From positions 7,785,356 to 7,849,355 of the forward strand of contig NZ_CP079946.1 in the NCBI RefSeq assembly GCF_019968905.1: DNA of 64,000 nucleotides, in the 5' to 3' direction. Source of the DNA: Corallococcus sp. EGB (lineage in GTDB: Bacteria > Myxococcota > Myxococcia > Myxococcales > Myxococcaceae). Below the pieces are notes generated by a model. That model did no database searches. It was not told the origin of the DNA and worked only from the letters and a program-made list of their open reading frames with translations. Position 1 is the first letter of the stretch; every line of letters begins with the position of its first letter. Shown in pieces: positions 1 through 8,379 of the stretch. A program made the position numbers and the translations under genes.

Positions 1-423
1 CTCCTCAACCCGGGCGAGGCCACCTACGTCCTCGCCCGCGCGAAAGAGCTCCTGGCGAAGGGGCTGTCCCCGCGCGAGCTCGCCGTCATCGCGCCGTACA
101 GCGCCCAGGCCCGCCACCTGCGCGAGGCGCTGGAGGCCGTGCACCCGGAGGTGGAGGTGGACACCGTGGACGCGTTCCAGGGCCGGGAGAAGGACGCCAT
201 CCTCGTCAGCCTCACCCGCTCCAACGGCGAGGGGCAGCTGGGCTTCCTCAACGACCTGCGCCGCATGAACGTGGCCCTCACCCGCGCCCGCCGGCACCTG
301 TTCGTCGTGGGCGACTCCGCCACCTTGAGCAGCCACCCCTTCTACGCGCGCTTCATCGAGGGCACCCAGACGGACGGCGGCTACCGCTCGGCATGGGAAT
401 GGCCGGACCCGGCTGAACAATGA
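1..423 (+). CDS. C-terminal part of an SF1 DNA/RNA helicase (Upf1/IGHMBP2-like), cut by the window edge
   Basis: The reading frame is open from base 1 and stops at TGA 421-423, so only the last 140 residues are present. They match the C-terminal RecA-like domain of superfamily 1 helicases of the Upf1/IGHMBP2 (AAA_12) type. The segment TVDAFQGREKDAILVSLTRS around bases 166-225 is the motif V region. LRRMNVALTRARRHLFVVGD around 256-315 is motif VI with its arginine finger. ATP-dependent unwinding is therefore expected, but the Walker A and B motifs lie upstream, outside the window. The protein ends soon after motif VI, without an extra C-terminal domain. Substrate (DNA or RNA) cannot be decided from this fragment. 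Confidence 0.88.
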   Translation, partial: LLNPGEATYVLARAKELLAKGLSPRELAVIAPYSAQARHLREALEAVHPEVEVDTVDAFQGREKDAILVSLTRSNGEGQLGFLNDLRRMNVALTRARRHLFVVGDSATLSSHPFYARFIEGTQTDGGYRSAWEWPDPAEQ

Positions 424-486
424 TTGTCTTCCCAACGACTCCGGCATGCCCTGCGGGGCTACGCAAGGAGTGCGGGCTGAGCGCGC

Positions 487-520
487 GAAATTTGTCGCAT
501 CGCTGAACGAATTTTGTCAC
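487..520. promoter_or_regulatory. Pair of AT-rich direct repeats upstream of the small gene at 625
   Basis: Two similar 12-mers, GAAATTTGTCGC at 487-498 and GAATTTTGTCAC at 509-520, lie 22 bp apart (start to start), close to two helical turns. They stand out as AT-rich in a GC-rich intergenic stretch, about 105 bp before the start codon at 625. A regulator or polymerase binding site is possible. No partner regulator can be named. Confidence 0.25.
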
Positions 521-624
521 CTGCTCGGCCGGCAGGCATGGGAGACGGCCGGAAATCAGGCATTTGGCCCCATCCCGGGGGGCGGCACGAAGACTGCTTT
601 CCTTGCCGGACACGGAGGGACTGC

Positions 625-816
625 ATGTCTCAAGCGCCTGTGGTGACCAAGGAGAATGACGTCTGGGTGATTCGGATCAACCGGCCCAACGGCAAGACCC
701 AGGAGTACCGCTGCGCCACGGAGAGCCAGGCCCGGCAGCTGGCCCTGGTGCTCGGCCGTCCCGACACGGGCGGCCCGCCGCGCCCGGCGGCGTCGTCGTC
801 CAGCACCGTCGCGTAG
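625..816 (+). CDS. Small conserved-looking protein of unknown function
   Basis: This 63-residue protein starts at ATG 625, chosen because GGAGGGA (614-620) sits just upstream at good spacing. A longer frame upstream of it has no ribosome binding site. Residues 1-45 look like a compact folded unit with alternating beta-prone segments (VWVIRINRPNGKTQEYRC) and a helix (ESQARQLALVLG). The last 18 residues are Pro/Ser/Ala-rich and probably disordered. There is no signal peptide or membrane segment, and one cysteine. I do not recognise a family. It stands alone between the helicase and the hydrolase, 54 bp before the latter, and may share its transcript. Confidence 0.6.
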   Translation: MSQAPVVTKENDVWVIRINRPNGKTQEYRCATESQARQLALVLGRPDTGGPPRPAASSSSTVA

Positions 817-870
817 GGTCGCCAGCACCCGGGGGGACAGGGTAAGGCTTGGAGGCACGAGGAGGCATCC

Positions 871-1770
871 GTGCCCGCCGCCGCATTTGAATCCCTCACC
901 GTCGACGCAGAAGGGCTGCCGCTGCACGTGCGGCAGCGTGGCCCCCAGGGCGCGCCCGCCGTGCTGATGCTTCACGGGTGGCTCGACCATTCCCACAGCT
1001 TTGATCCGCTCTGCGAGCACCTGCCCGAGGCCTGGCGCACGGTGCTGCTCGACCTTCGCGGCATGGGTCAGAGCGGCCACGCGGGCCCCGGCGCCGCGTA
1101 CCACTTCAGCGACCACCTGCTGGACGTGGAGGCCACCCTGGACGGGCTGGCCCTGCCCCCCGTGCACCTGGTGGGGCACTCGCTGGGCGGCATCGTCGCG
1201 CTCGCGTACGCCGCCGCGCGCCCGGAGCGCGTCCAGAGCCTGACCCTCATTGAAAGCCTGGGGCCCTCCGGCGGCCCTCCCGCGGGCGCCGTGCAGCGGC
1301 TGCGCGGCTTCCTGGATGACGCGCACCGCCCGCCCCACCGCAAGCGCTACCCCACCGTGGAGGCCGCCGCCGAGCGCCTGCGTCAGGCGAACCCCACCCT
1401 CTCCCCGGACGCGGCGCTCCTCTTCGCCCGCCACGGCACCCGGCGCACGCCGGAGGGCGACGTCACCTTCACCTTTGATCCGCGCCACCGCCGCCGCTTC
1501 GGCCAGTCCTTCGACGAGCCCCAGTGGCTGGCGCTGGAGGCCGCCGTCACCTGCCCCGTGCAGCTGTTGCGTGGAACGAATGGGCTGTCCCCTGCCCCGG
1601 AGCTGCTGGAGGCGCGGGTGGCGGCCCTGCGCACGCTCGTGGGGCCGCCCCGCGCTTTCGAGGGAGGCCACCACGTGCACCTGGAGCAGCCCGCCGCCAT
1701 CGCCGCCGCGATCGCCGCCTTCGTCGCCGCCAGCTCCAGCGCCCGGGGTGCTGAAGCGTCCGGTTCATGA
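871..1770 (+). CDS. Alpha/beta-fold hydrolase
   Basis: The 299-residue protein starts at GTG 871, preceded by GGAGG at 861-865. It is a cytoplasmic alpha/beta hydrolase with the oxyanion HGW motif at residues 35-37 and the nucleophile elbow GHSLGG with Ser104. The C-terminal catalytic His lies in GGHHVHLEQP around residues 265-274. DLRGMGQSG (61-69) is the usual strand-4 signature of the epoxide hydrolase/haloperoxidase branch. Length is normal for the family. Motifs do not settle the substrate (ester, lactone or epoxide). No pathway partners adjoin it. The last 15 residues are Ala/Ser-rich and beyond the fold. Confidence 0.85.
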   Translation: MPAAAFESLTVDAEGLPLHVRQRGPQGAPAVLMLHGWLDHSHSFDPLCEHLPEAWRTVLLDLRGMGQSGHAGPGAAYHFSDHLLDVEATLDGLALPPVHLVGHSLGGIVALAYAAARPERVQSLTLIESLGPSGGPPAGAVQRLRGFLDDAHRPPHRKRYPTVEAAAERLRQANPTLSPDAALLFARHGTRRTPEGDVTFTFDPRHRRRFGQSFDEPQWLALEAAVTCPVQLLRGTNGLSPAPELLEARVAALRTLVGPPRAFEGGHHVHLEQPAAIAAAIAAFVAASSSARGAEASGS

Positions 1771-2005
1771 CCTGAAAAGTTGGGGACCCACCTTGGCAAA
1801 AGGTCGGGAAAAACCTTTCACCCTCCAGGGCACCCCGGTTCCCTCCAGCGCTCACTTGGTCGCCGGAGTGCTGGCCAAGTCCCCGTTTTCACGGGCCCGC
1901 CAGATGACATTTCCGCCCGGCACGGGTCTTGATTAGGGGTCACCCGAGCTGGATCACGTGTCCCGGGCATCTGTGTGTGTGGTGGGGAAGGGTGGGGAGC
2001 GGACA

Positions 2006-5002
2006 ATGGGGATGGGGTGGAGGGGTCGGTTCGTCCTGCTGGCATCGTTGGTGACGGGGACGATGGCGTGTCACGAAGAGGACCAGACGCGCGCGGTGCA
2101 GGCCACGGCGGTGCTGGACCAGGACGCGCTCGACTTCGGCGAGGTGCCGGTGGGCGAGTGGCGCGAGAAGGAGGTCCGCATCCGCAACGTCGGTTACGTG
2201 CCCTTCTCCGCGCTGGAGGCCTTGGGCCTGGGCAACAACCCGTCCTACCAGGTGGAGCTGACGGACGGCGGAGGCCGCGTTCCGCCGGGCGAGTCACACG
2301 TCGTCAAGGTGCGCTTCCACCCGCTGGCCGAGGGTCCGGTGGACGAAACGCTGCGCGTGACGACGGACGCCAACGTGGGCGCCCTGCAGCAGGTGCCCGT
2401 GCACGGCCTGGGCACGCCCACGCGCATCGGCGTGAACCCGCCGGTGCTGGACTACGAGACGCTCGAGGTGGACAGCGACCGCACGCTGGAGGTCACCGTC
2501 ACCAACCCGGTGGACCTGCCGCTGACCCTGAAGCTCGCGGGCGAGAACGTGGATCCGTTCACCCCGGACACCATCACCGTGCCCCCCAACACCACGCAGG
2601 TGGTGAAGACGAAGTACCTGCCGCGTTCGCTGGGGCGGATGGGCGCCCGGCTGGAGGTGGTGTCCTGCGAGACGTGCACCCCGTCCGTGGTGGACCTGAA
2701 GGGCAACTCCGTGGCGAGCGCCTTCGTGTTCGACCCGGCGCCCGTGCCCTTCGACGAAATCCCGGTGCACGAGCGCACCGAGTCCTTCACCCGCGCGCGC
2801 AACGTCACCTGGCGCCCGGTGACCATCTCCTCGCTGGCCACCAGCGACCGGGCCTTCTCCGCGCTGTCCAAGCCGGAGGGCACCACGGTGCAGCCGGGCC
2901 AGGTGGTGGAGATGCGCATGGAGTTCGCCGCGCGCTTCTCCGGGCCCAACGTGGGCAACCTCACCGTGGCGTACGCGTCCGACAAGGCGCGTGAGTCGCG
3001 CGTGATGCTGGATGCGCGCGGTGGCCGGCCCACGCTGGCCGTGGCCCCGGTGGCGCTCGACTTCGGCGAACTGCCGGTGGGCGGCAAGGTGGAGCAGGTC
3101 ATCCGCATCACCAACGCGGGCAGCAACGGCCCGCTCACCTTCACCGGCGTGCGCGCGGTCGGCGACGCCGCCCAGTTCAGCGTGAGCACGCCCGCGCGCG
3201 GCACCCAGACGTATGCCTGGAAGGGCGGCACCTGGCCCACGCTGGAGGCCAACGGCCTGCAGATCAACCCGGGCGACGACGCGCTGGAGATGAAGGTCTA
3301 CTTCGAGCCCAGGAACGAGGGCAGCTTCACCGCGACGCTCTACGTGCAGTCCAACGACCTCTTCACGCCCGAGCGCGCCATCACCCTGACGGGCCGCGCC
3401 CGCGCCTCCGGCCCCTGCGTGTACGAATTGCTGCCGCAGCCGAAGCTGGAGTTCGCCAACGTGGTGCCGGGCCGCGGCGCGGTGCTGGGCTTCTACTTCC
3501 GCAACCCGGGCCGGGCCGAGTGCGCCATCAAGAACGTGCACCTGTCCAATGACGGCGGCGGCGTGTTCTCCATGCCCGGCGGGCCCATCACCGGCGGCGT
3601 GGTGCTCTACGACACGGCCTTCAGCTCCATGATTGCCTTCCGCGCGCCCCCCACGGGCGGCGAGTTCAACGGCGAGCTGATGCTCACCGTCAACAACCCG
3701 GCCTACCCCACGGTGACGCTGCCCATCCACGCGGTGTCCAACCCGTCGTGCCTCGTGGCCACGCCGTCCTTCGTGGACTTCGGGCCCATCCGCTACGACT
3801 GCCCAGCCAGGCCGCGCAGGACGTTCATGTCCAACCGCTGCAGCGAGCCGCTCACCGTGGGGGACGCCGTCATCGGCAACGGCACGTCCAAGCAGTTCTC
3901 CCTGCGCACGCCGGTGACGGCCCCCATCACGCTGCAGCCCGGCGAGGGCTTCGAGATGGAGGTGGACTACGCCCGCAACGTGCTGGGCCAGCACTACAGC
4001 CCGCTGTACTTCCAGGTGGACGAGGAGCGCAACCGCTTCCTGGTCCCGCTGCTGGCGGAGACCAACCACGAGGGCATCCAGGTGGACCGCTTCACGCAGG
4101 GCACCGACAGCCAGTTGGACGTGCTCTTCGTGGTCTCCAACACCACCACCATGGAGCCGTACCAGCAGCGCCTGCGCAGCGCGATCCCCGGGTGGCTGGC
4201 GCGCGCCAGGGAGCTGAACGTGGACGTGCGCGTGGGCGTCACGAGCACGGGCCTGGTGCCGCGCCAGGGGCTGTGCGGCGGCGGCGCCAACGGCGGTGAG
4301 GCCGGCCGCCTCTTCCCGGTGGACGGCAGCCGCGCCCGCGTGGTGTCCGGCAACAGCGCCAACGCGGCGGCCACCATCCAGGCCAACCTCGACGTGGGCC
4401 TGTGCCACAACCTGGTGCAGGGCCTGGAGACGATGCGCCAGGGCCTGTCCGCCCCGCTGTCCGAGCAGGCCGACGACGTCCGCACCCCGCAGCCCAACGA
4501 CGGCAACCTGGGCTTCACCCGCGCCGCCGCGCGCATGGCGGTGGTGGTGCTGGCGGACGAGGACGACCACTCCGGCTTCGGGCCGGACAGCTACATCCAG
4601 TTCCTCCAGACGCTGAAGGGCACGGGCATGTCCCAGCGCAGCAACCTGCACGCGCTCATCCCCAACGGCTCCTGCTCCACCGCGAGCAGCAGCGCGGACC
4701 GCTTCGCCGCGGTGGCCAGGGGCACGGGCGGCACCGTGGGCTCCATCTGCGAGGGCGACTACCGCGGGTTCCTGGACCCCATCATCCAGCAGGCCGGGGT
4801 GCCGCAGGCGGACTTCCCCCTCACCGCGACGCCGGATGGCACCGCGGAGATGAGCGTCCGGGTGAATGGCCGCATCCTGGAGGCGAACCAGTGGACCTAC
4901 GACCCGGGCCGCAACGCGGTCATCTTCGCGGCGGGCTCCGTGCCCACCCCGGGCCAGTCCGTGGAGATCCGCTACCGCAGCGTCTGCGCCGCCACGCCGT
5001 AG
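2006..5002 (+). CDS. Large ASH-repeat (choice-of-anchor D type) lipoprotein with C-terminal vWA-like region
   Basis: The start is placed at ATG 2006, not at the upstream in-frame ATG 1958, because this puts a basic stretch (GWRGR), a hydrophobic core and a Cys (LVTGTMAC, about residue 22) directly after it. That is a lipoprotein signal, although Thr at -3 of the lipobox is weak. The 998-residue product has at least five immunoglobulin-like ASH/HYDIN-type repeats marked by LDFGEVPVG, LDYETLEV, LDFGELPVG, LEFANVVPG and VDFGPIRYD. About residues 695-925 resemble a von Willebrand A domain. The MIDAS position, usually DxSxS, reads VVSNTTTM here, so metal binding is doubtful. A surface adhesive or structural role is an inference. 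Confidence 0.8.
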   Translation: MGMGWRGRFVLLASLVTGTMACHEEDQTRAVQATAVLDQDALDFGEVPVGEWREKEVRIRNVGYVPFSALEALGLGNNPSYQVELTDGGGRVPPGESHVVKVRFHPLAEGPVDETLRVTTDANVGALQQVPVHGLGTPTRIGVNPPVLDYETLEVDSDRTLEVTVTNPVDLPLTLKLAGENVDPFTPDTITVPPNTTQVVKTKYLPRSLGRMGARLEVVSCETCTPSVVDLKGNSVASAFVFDPAPVPFDEIPVHERTESFTRARNVTWRPVTISSLATSDRAFSALSKPEGTTVQPGQVVEMRMEFAARFSGPNVGNLTVAYASDKARESRVMLDARGGRPTLAVAPVALDFGELPVGGKVEQVIRITNAGSNGPLTFTGVRAVGDAAQFSVSTPARGTQTYAWKGGTWPTLEANGLQINPGDDALEMKVYFEPRNEGSFTATLYVQSNDLFTPERAITLTGRARASGPCVYELLPQPKLEFANVVPGRGAVLGFYFRNPGRAECAIKNVHLSNDGGGVFSMPGGPITGGVVLYDTAFSSMIAFRAPPTGGEFNGELMLTVNNPAYPTVTLPIHAVSNPSCLVATPSFVDFGPIRYDCPARPRRTFMSNRCSEPLTVGDAVIGNGTSKQFSLRTPVTAPITLQPGEGFEMEVDYARNVLGQHYSPLYFQVDEERNRFLVPLLAETNHEGIQVDRFTQGTDSQLDVLFVVSNTTTMEPYQQRLRSAIPGWLARARELNVDVRVGVTSTGLVPRQGLCGGGANGGEAGRLFPVDGSRARVVSGNSANAAATIQANLDVGLCHNLVQGLETMRQGLSAPLSEQADDVRTPQPNDGNLGFTRAAARMAVVVLADEDDHSGFGPDSYIQFLQTLKGTGMSQRSNLHALIPNGSCSTASSSADRFAAVARGTGGTVGSICEGDYRGFLDPIIQQAGVPQADFPLTATPDGTAEMSVRVNGRILEANQWTYDPGRNAVIFAAGSVPTPGQSVEIRYRSVCAATP

Positions 5003-5041
5003 CCGGGGGCCCTGGGTTGACGGAGTCGTGACGCAGCGCGG

Positions 5042-5084
5042 CCGGGCCGGTCCCTGAAGAGGGGCCGGCCCGGTGCGCGTTTTT
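5042..5084 (+). terminator. Rho-independent terminator after the ASH lipoprotein gene
   Basis: Bases 5042-5054 pair with 5061-5073 to form a 13-bp stem (one G-U), with the 6-base loop TGAAGA. TGCGCG and a run of five T (5080-5084) follow. This is the best canonical terminator in the window, 40 bp after the stop codon at 5002. It also argues against starting the next gene at the GTG at 5073, which lies inside the stem. Confidence 0.85.
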
Positions 5085-5138
5085 GGGGATGCTCGGGCTT
5101 TTGAGATCCGCGCTGACGCGGCTATCGTCACGGCCGGA

Positions 5139-6674
5139 GTGGAAACGTTCGGCCGCTATGAATTGCTGCGCAAACTGGCCACCGGTGGCATGGGGGCCGT
5201 CTATCTGGCGCGGCAGAAGGGGCCGGTGGGGTTCCAGAAGCTGCTGGTGGTGAAGCGGCTCTTGCCCCACCTGTCGGAGGACGACGAGTTCCTCCAGATG
5301 TTCCTGGACGAGGCGCGCATCGCGGCGCTGCTCAACCACCCCAACATCGCGCAGATCTACGAGATGGGGGACGTGGACGGGCAGTACTACATCGCGATGG
5401 AGTACGTGCACGGAGAGCCGCTGGGCTCGCTGGTGCCGCGCGCCACGGCGCACCCGGGCGGCTTCCCGCTGGGCCTGCGCTGCCGGATCATCGCGGAGGC
5501 GGCGGCGGGGCTGGACGCGGCCCACAACGCGCGCAGCCCGTCCGGCCGGAAGCTGTCGCTCATCCACCGGGACGTGTCGCCGCAGAACGTGCTGGTGGGC
5601 TTCAACGGCGGCGTGAAGCTCATCGACTTCGGGGTGGCGAAGGCCCAGGGGAAGCTGTCCCAGACGGTGGTGGGCACCATCAAGGGCAAGCACGCGTACA
5701 TGTCTCCGGAGCAGGCGCGGGGCGAGCCGCTGGATGCGCGCTCGGACGTGTTCGGCCTGGGGACGGTGTTCTACGAGCTGCTCACGGGCGGGCGCCTGTT
5801 CAAGCGCGAGACGGAGATGGCCACGCTGAAGGCCGTCGTGGGGCACAAAATCGTCCCGCCGTCGGAGGCCGTGCCGGGCATCCCCAAGTCGCTGGACCCC
5901 ATCGTCTTCAAGGCGCTGGCGCGCAAGCGCGACGACCGCTTCTCCACCGCGGGCGAGCTGCAGCTGGCGCTGGAGGAGTTCCTCCAGCAGGAGAAGCTGC
6001 AAGGCACCAGCGCGCACCTGGCCGCGTTCATGCGGGACGTGTACGCGGACGAGCTGGAGGAGGAGCGCTTCGCGGCCGAGCCGACGATGATCTACTTCGA
6101 CCCGCGCCTGATGGCCCGGCCGGGGGGGAGTGCCCCCGCGAAGCCCCCGGCCTCCGGGACGACGGCGGCGTCGGGCAAGGCGCAAGGTCCCGCGAAGACG
6201 GCGCCGCGCGCGCAGGAACCGTCGGTGAGCCAGTCCTCGACGAAGGCCGCCGGGTCGCCGGATGACTCCGGCGTGGGGCATGCGCCGGAGCGGACGTCGC
6301 GCACGAAGGAGACCTCCGGCCTCAGCCGTCCGGAGGCCCGGCCCGTGAGGACGCGGGAGAACACGGGCGTGAGCCTCGCGGACACGCGGCCCCTGCACGA
6401 CGAGGACTCGGGCCACCCCACCTCGAAGCACGAGGCCCTGCGCGGCGACGCCGCGAAGCCCTCCCGTCCTCCCGAGGGCTCCACGGGAAGCCGCTCCGCC
6501 GCGAAGGCCATGAAGTCCTCCGGGGACTCCACGGGCAGCCGCTCCGCCGCGAAGGCCGTGCGCGCTTCGGAAGACTCCGCCGGAACCAGGGCCCCCGCGA
6601 AGACGGGCCGCACCGAGGCCTCGGTGTCCTCCGCCCGGCGCCCGCGCGGCACCGGGCCCGACTCCGACAAGTAG
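5139..6674 (+). CDS. Ser/Thr protein kinase (eukaryotic-like, Pkn type) with disordered tail
   Basis: The start is put at GTG 5139, which gives VETFGRYELL directly before the kinase fold; an in-frame GTG at 5073 lies in a terminator stem. The product has 511 residues. The kinase domain (about 7-285) has the glycine loop ATGGMGAVY, catalytic Lys39, the loop HRDVSPQN with Asp145, DFG Asp163, and SPEQ of the activation segment. All catalytic residues are present. HRDVSPQN is the form common in myxobacterial kinases. Residues from about 320 to the end are low-complexity, rich in Ser, Lys, Pro and Thr, with short repeats, and there is no membrane helix. It is therefore probably a soluble kinase with a phosphorylatable tail. 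The substrate is unknown. Confidence 0.92.
   Translation: METFGRYELLRKLATGGMGAVYLARQKGPVGFQKLLVVKRLLPHLSEDDEFLQMFLDEARIAALLNHPNIAQIYEMGDVDGQYYIAMEYVHGEPLGSLVPRATAHPGGFPLGLRCRIIAEAAAGLDAAHNARSPSGRKLSLIHRDVSPQNVLVGFNGGVKLIDFGVAKAQGKLSQTVVGTIKGKHAYMSPEQARGEPLDARSDVFGLGTVFYELLTGGRLFKRETEMATLKAVVGHKIVPPSEAVPGIPKSLDPIVFKALARKRDDRFSTAGELQLALEEFLQQEKLQGTSAHLAAFMRDVYADELEEERFAAEPTMIYFDPRLMARPGGSAPAKPPASGTTAASGKAQGPAKTAPRAQEPSVSQSSTKAAGSPDDSGVGHAPERTSRTKETSGLSRPEARPVRTRENTGVSLADTRPLHDEDSGHPTSKHEALRGDAAKPSRPPEGSTGSRSAAKAMKSSGDSTGSRSAAKAVRASEDSAGTRAPAKTGRTEASVSSARRPRGTGPDSDK
6480..6623 (+). repeat. Three 48-bp in-frame tandem repeats in the kinase tail
   Basis: Units begin at 6480, 6528 and 6576. The first two are close copies and the third is degenerate. 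Each encodes 16 residues, beginning STGSRSAAKA in units 1 and 2 and SAGTRAPAK in unit 3. They keep the reading frame and probably only change tail length. Confidence 0.8.
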
Positions 6675-6717
6675 GCCCCGGGTTCCCTCCGGAGCCGTGC
6701 CCCGGAAGGCCGCGCGA

Positions 6718-7542
6718 CTACAGGCTCGCCAGGGCCACGCGGTACAGCGCGCGGTAGCCCATGCGCGGCGCCACTTCGAACCGGTCCGCGTTGAAGATGT
6801 CGCGCAGGAGCACCTGTCCGTCCGGCGTGGACGGCAGCCCCAACAGCGCCGCCTCCAGCGAGGCCACCAGCGGCGCGGGCAGCCCCATGGCCACCGGCAC
6901 GCCGTCGTTGGGGGCCTCGTCCGTGTACGCCAACAGCTCGAACCTCGAGCCCATCCCGGGCCCCAGCACGTCCTCCACGCCCGTGGTGAACGTGAGCCCC
7001 GTGGAGGCCGGCGGACAGAACACGCTCGTCACCTCCGCCCTGCCCTCCAGCACCGCCTCCAGCGCGCCCTGGTACGAGCCCGTGAACTGCTGGGACACGA
7101 ACACGCGCGACGGCTCCAGCCCCTGCGTCTTCAGGAACGCGCTGGGCAAGAGGTAGCCCGCCACCGAATCGCGGTCCACCCACACCGCCTTGGCGCCCTT
7201 CAGCTTCTCCAGCGTCAGCCCGGAGCCCGCCCGCCCCACCAGCGCGGAGCGGTAGCTGGACATGCCCCGGCGCACCCCTCGCGCCAGGACCCGCACCCCC
7301 ATGGCCTCCATGCGCGCGCACACGAAGGGCGGCGCCCACGCCGCGTCCGCGCGCCCCGACAGCAGGTCCTTCGCCAGCGTCTCGTAGCTGGTGGCGACGC
7401 TCACCTCCACCAGCTTGCCCAGCGCGCGCTGGAGGAACGACGCGAGCCGCTCCGCGCGCTCGCGCGCCGTCTCACTGCCCAGCGACGGCGGCAGGCCGAA
7501 TCGGAAGGAATGCCGCGGACCGGAGGGGACTTGCAGGGTCAT
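6718..7542 (-). CDS. PhnD/SsuA-like periplasmic-binding-fold protein without a signal peptide
   Basis: The 274-residue product starts at ATG 7542 behind AGGGAG. It resembles the PhnD-type phosphate/phosphonate-binding family (type 2 periplasmic binding fold). Typical segments are RADAAWAPPFVCARME, LKGAKAVWVDRDSVAGYLLP and GALEAVLEGRAEVTSVFCPP. The N-terminus (TLQVPSGPRHSFRFG) carries no signal peptide or lipobox, and no permease or ATPase genes adjoin. A transporter role is therefore doubtful; it may be a cytoplasmic sensor or enzyme-like relative. It lies 12 bp after the terB-like gene and is probably the last gene of the ttcA operon. Ligand unknown. Confidence 0.75.
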   Translation of the reverse strand: MTLQVPSGPRHSFRFGLPPSLGSETARERAERLASFLQRALGKLVEVSVATSYETLAKDLLSGRADAAWAPPFVCARMEAMGVRVLARGVRRGMSSYRSALVGRAGSGLTLEKLKGAKAVWVDRDSVAGYLLPSAFLKTQGLEPSRVFVSQQFTGSYQGALEAVLEGRAEVTSVFCPPASTGLTFTTGVEDVLGPGMGSRFELLAYTDEAPNDGVPVAMGLPAPLVASLEAALLGLPSTPDGQVLLRDIFNADRFEVAPRMGYRALYRVALASL

Positions 7543-7554
7543 ACGACTCCCTGC

Positions 7555-8379
7555 TTACCCCTGCTGGTCCAGCCGCGCCACTTCATCGTCCGCCAGACCG
7601 AACGTCGCCTGGAGCAGGTCCAGGATGCGCTGCTCCGCGGTGCTCGTCCGCCCGGACGCGTGGGCGATCTTCGTGGCCAGCTGGTACGCCTTCACCCGCT
7701 GCGAGTGCGTGGAGAGGCCGTGCGCCAGGACCTGAAGTCGCTGCGGCAGCCCGTCCGACGCGAGCGCCGCCACGGACTCGCTCACGAAGCCCTGCGCCCG
7801 CTCCGGGCTCACGTTCTGGAAGAGCGGATCCGCGGCGAAGCTCTCCACCATCGCGCGGGCCTCCGCCTCCTTCAGCTGGCCGTCCGCCGCCAGCACCAGC
7901 ACCATCACCTCCGCGAACAGCCGCTCCAGGGGCTCGCCCAGCGCCTCCGACAGGCTGCCCCCCTGTTCGATGACGTCGATGATCTGCGCGACCTCGTCCT
8001 CGGAGATGCCCAGGGCCGCCTGGAACGTCTTGAGCAGCCCCAGCTCCGAGCGCGTGGCCCGCTGATCCGCCAGCGCCACCGCCGCCGCCAGGCCGAAGGC
8101 CAGCATCCGGTTCTTGTGGTCCGGAAGCCTGCGGCGCAGCGAGGCCAGCACCTCCTCCAGGTTGCGCGCCTCCGACAGCCGCACCGCGCTGGACTCCACC
8201 AGCAGGTTCAGCTCGCCGGACTGCGTGCCCTCGAACTCCGGGCGCTCCAGCACGCGGGCCAGGAGCGTCTGCATCTCGCGCTGGGACACGCTGCCGTCCG
8301 CCATGGCGGCCAGCAGCATGGCCTCCACCAGCGCCGCGTTGCGCTCCTTGCGCGCGTTCACTGCCTGCTCTCGAGCCAT
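7555..8379 (-). CDS. Protein with duplicated TerB-like domain
   Basis: The start is ATG 8379 ([17 protein letters not shown]), which overlaps the end of ttcA by 22 bp and suggests coupled translation. The 274-residue, nearly all-helical protein has two TerB-like units. The first is near residues 8-120 ([19 protein letters not shown]). The second is near 120-255 ([19 protein letters not shown]). Both carry the ADGxxxxxE signature at which acidic residues bind metal in TerB. No signal peptide or membrane helix is present. The name derives from tellurite-resistance clusters, but no other ter gene is nearby, so tellurite resistance should not be assumed. The role is unknown, possibly tied to membrane or metal stress. 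Confidence 0.7.
   Translation of the reverse strand: MAREQAVNARKERNAALVEAMLLAAMADGSVSQREMQTLLARVLERPEFEGTQSGELNLLVESSAVRLSEARNLEEVLASLRRRLPDHKNRMLAFGLAAAVALADQRATRSELGLLKTFQAALGISEDEVAQIIDVIEQGGSLSEALGEPLERLFAEVMVLVLAADGQLKEAEARAMVESFAADPLFQNVSPERAQGFVSESVAALASDGLPQRLQVLAHGLSTHSQRVKAYQLATKIAHASGRTSTAEQRILDLLQATFGLADDEVARLDQQG

Noticed and set aside
5073..5138. Earlier GTG start for the Ser/Thr kinase
   Set aside because: GTG 5073 is the last pairing base of a strong terminator stem, so it would be outside the kinase transcript.
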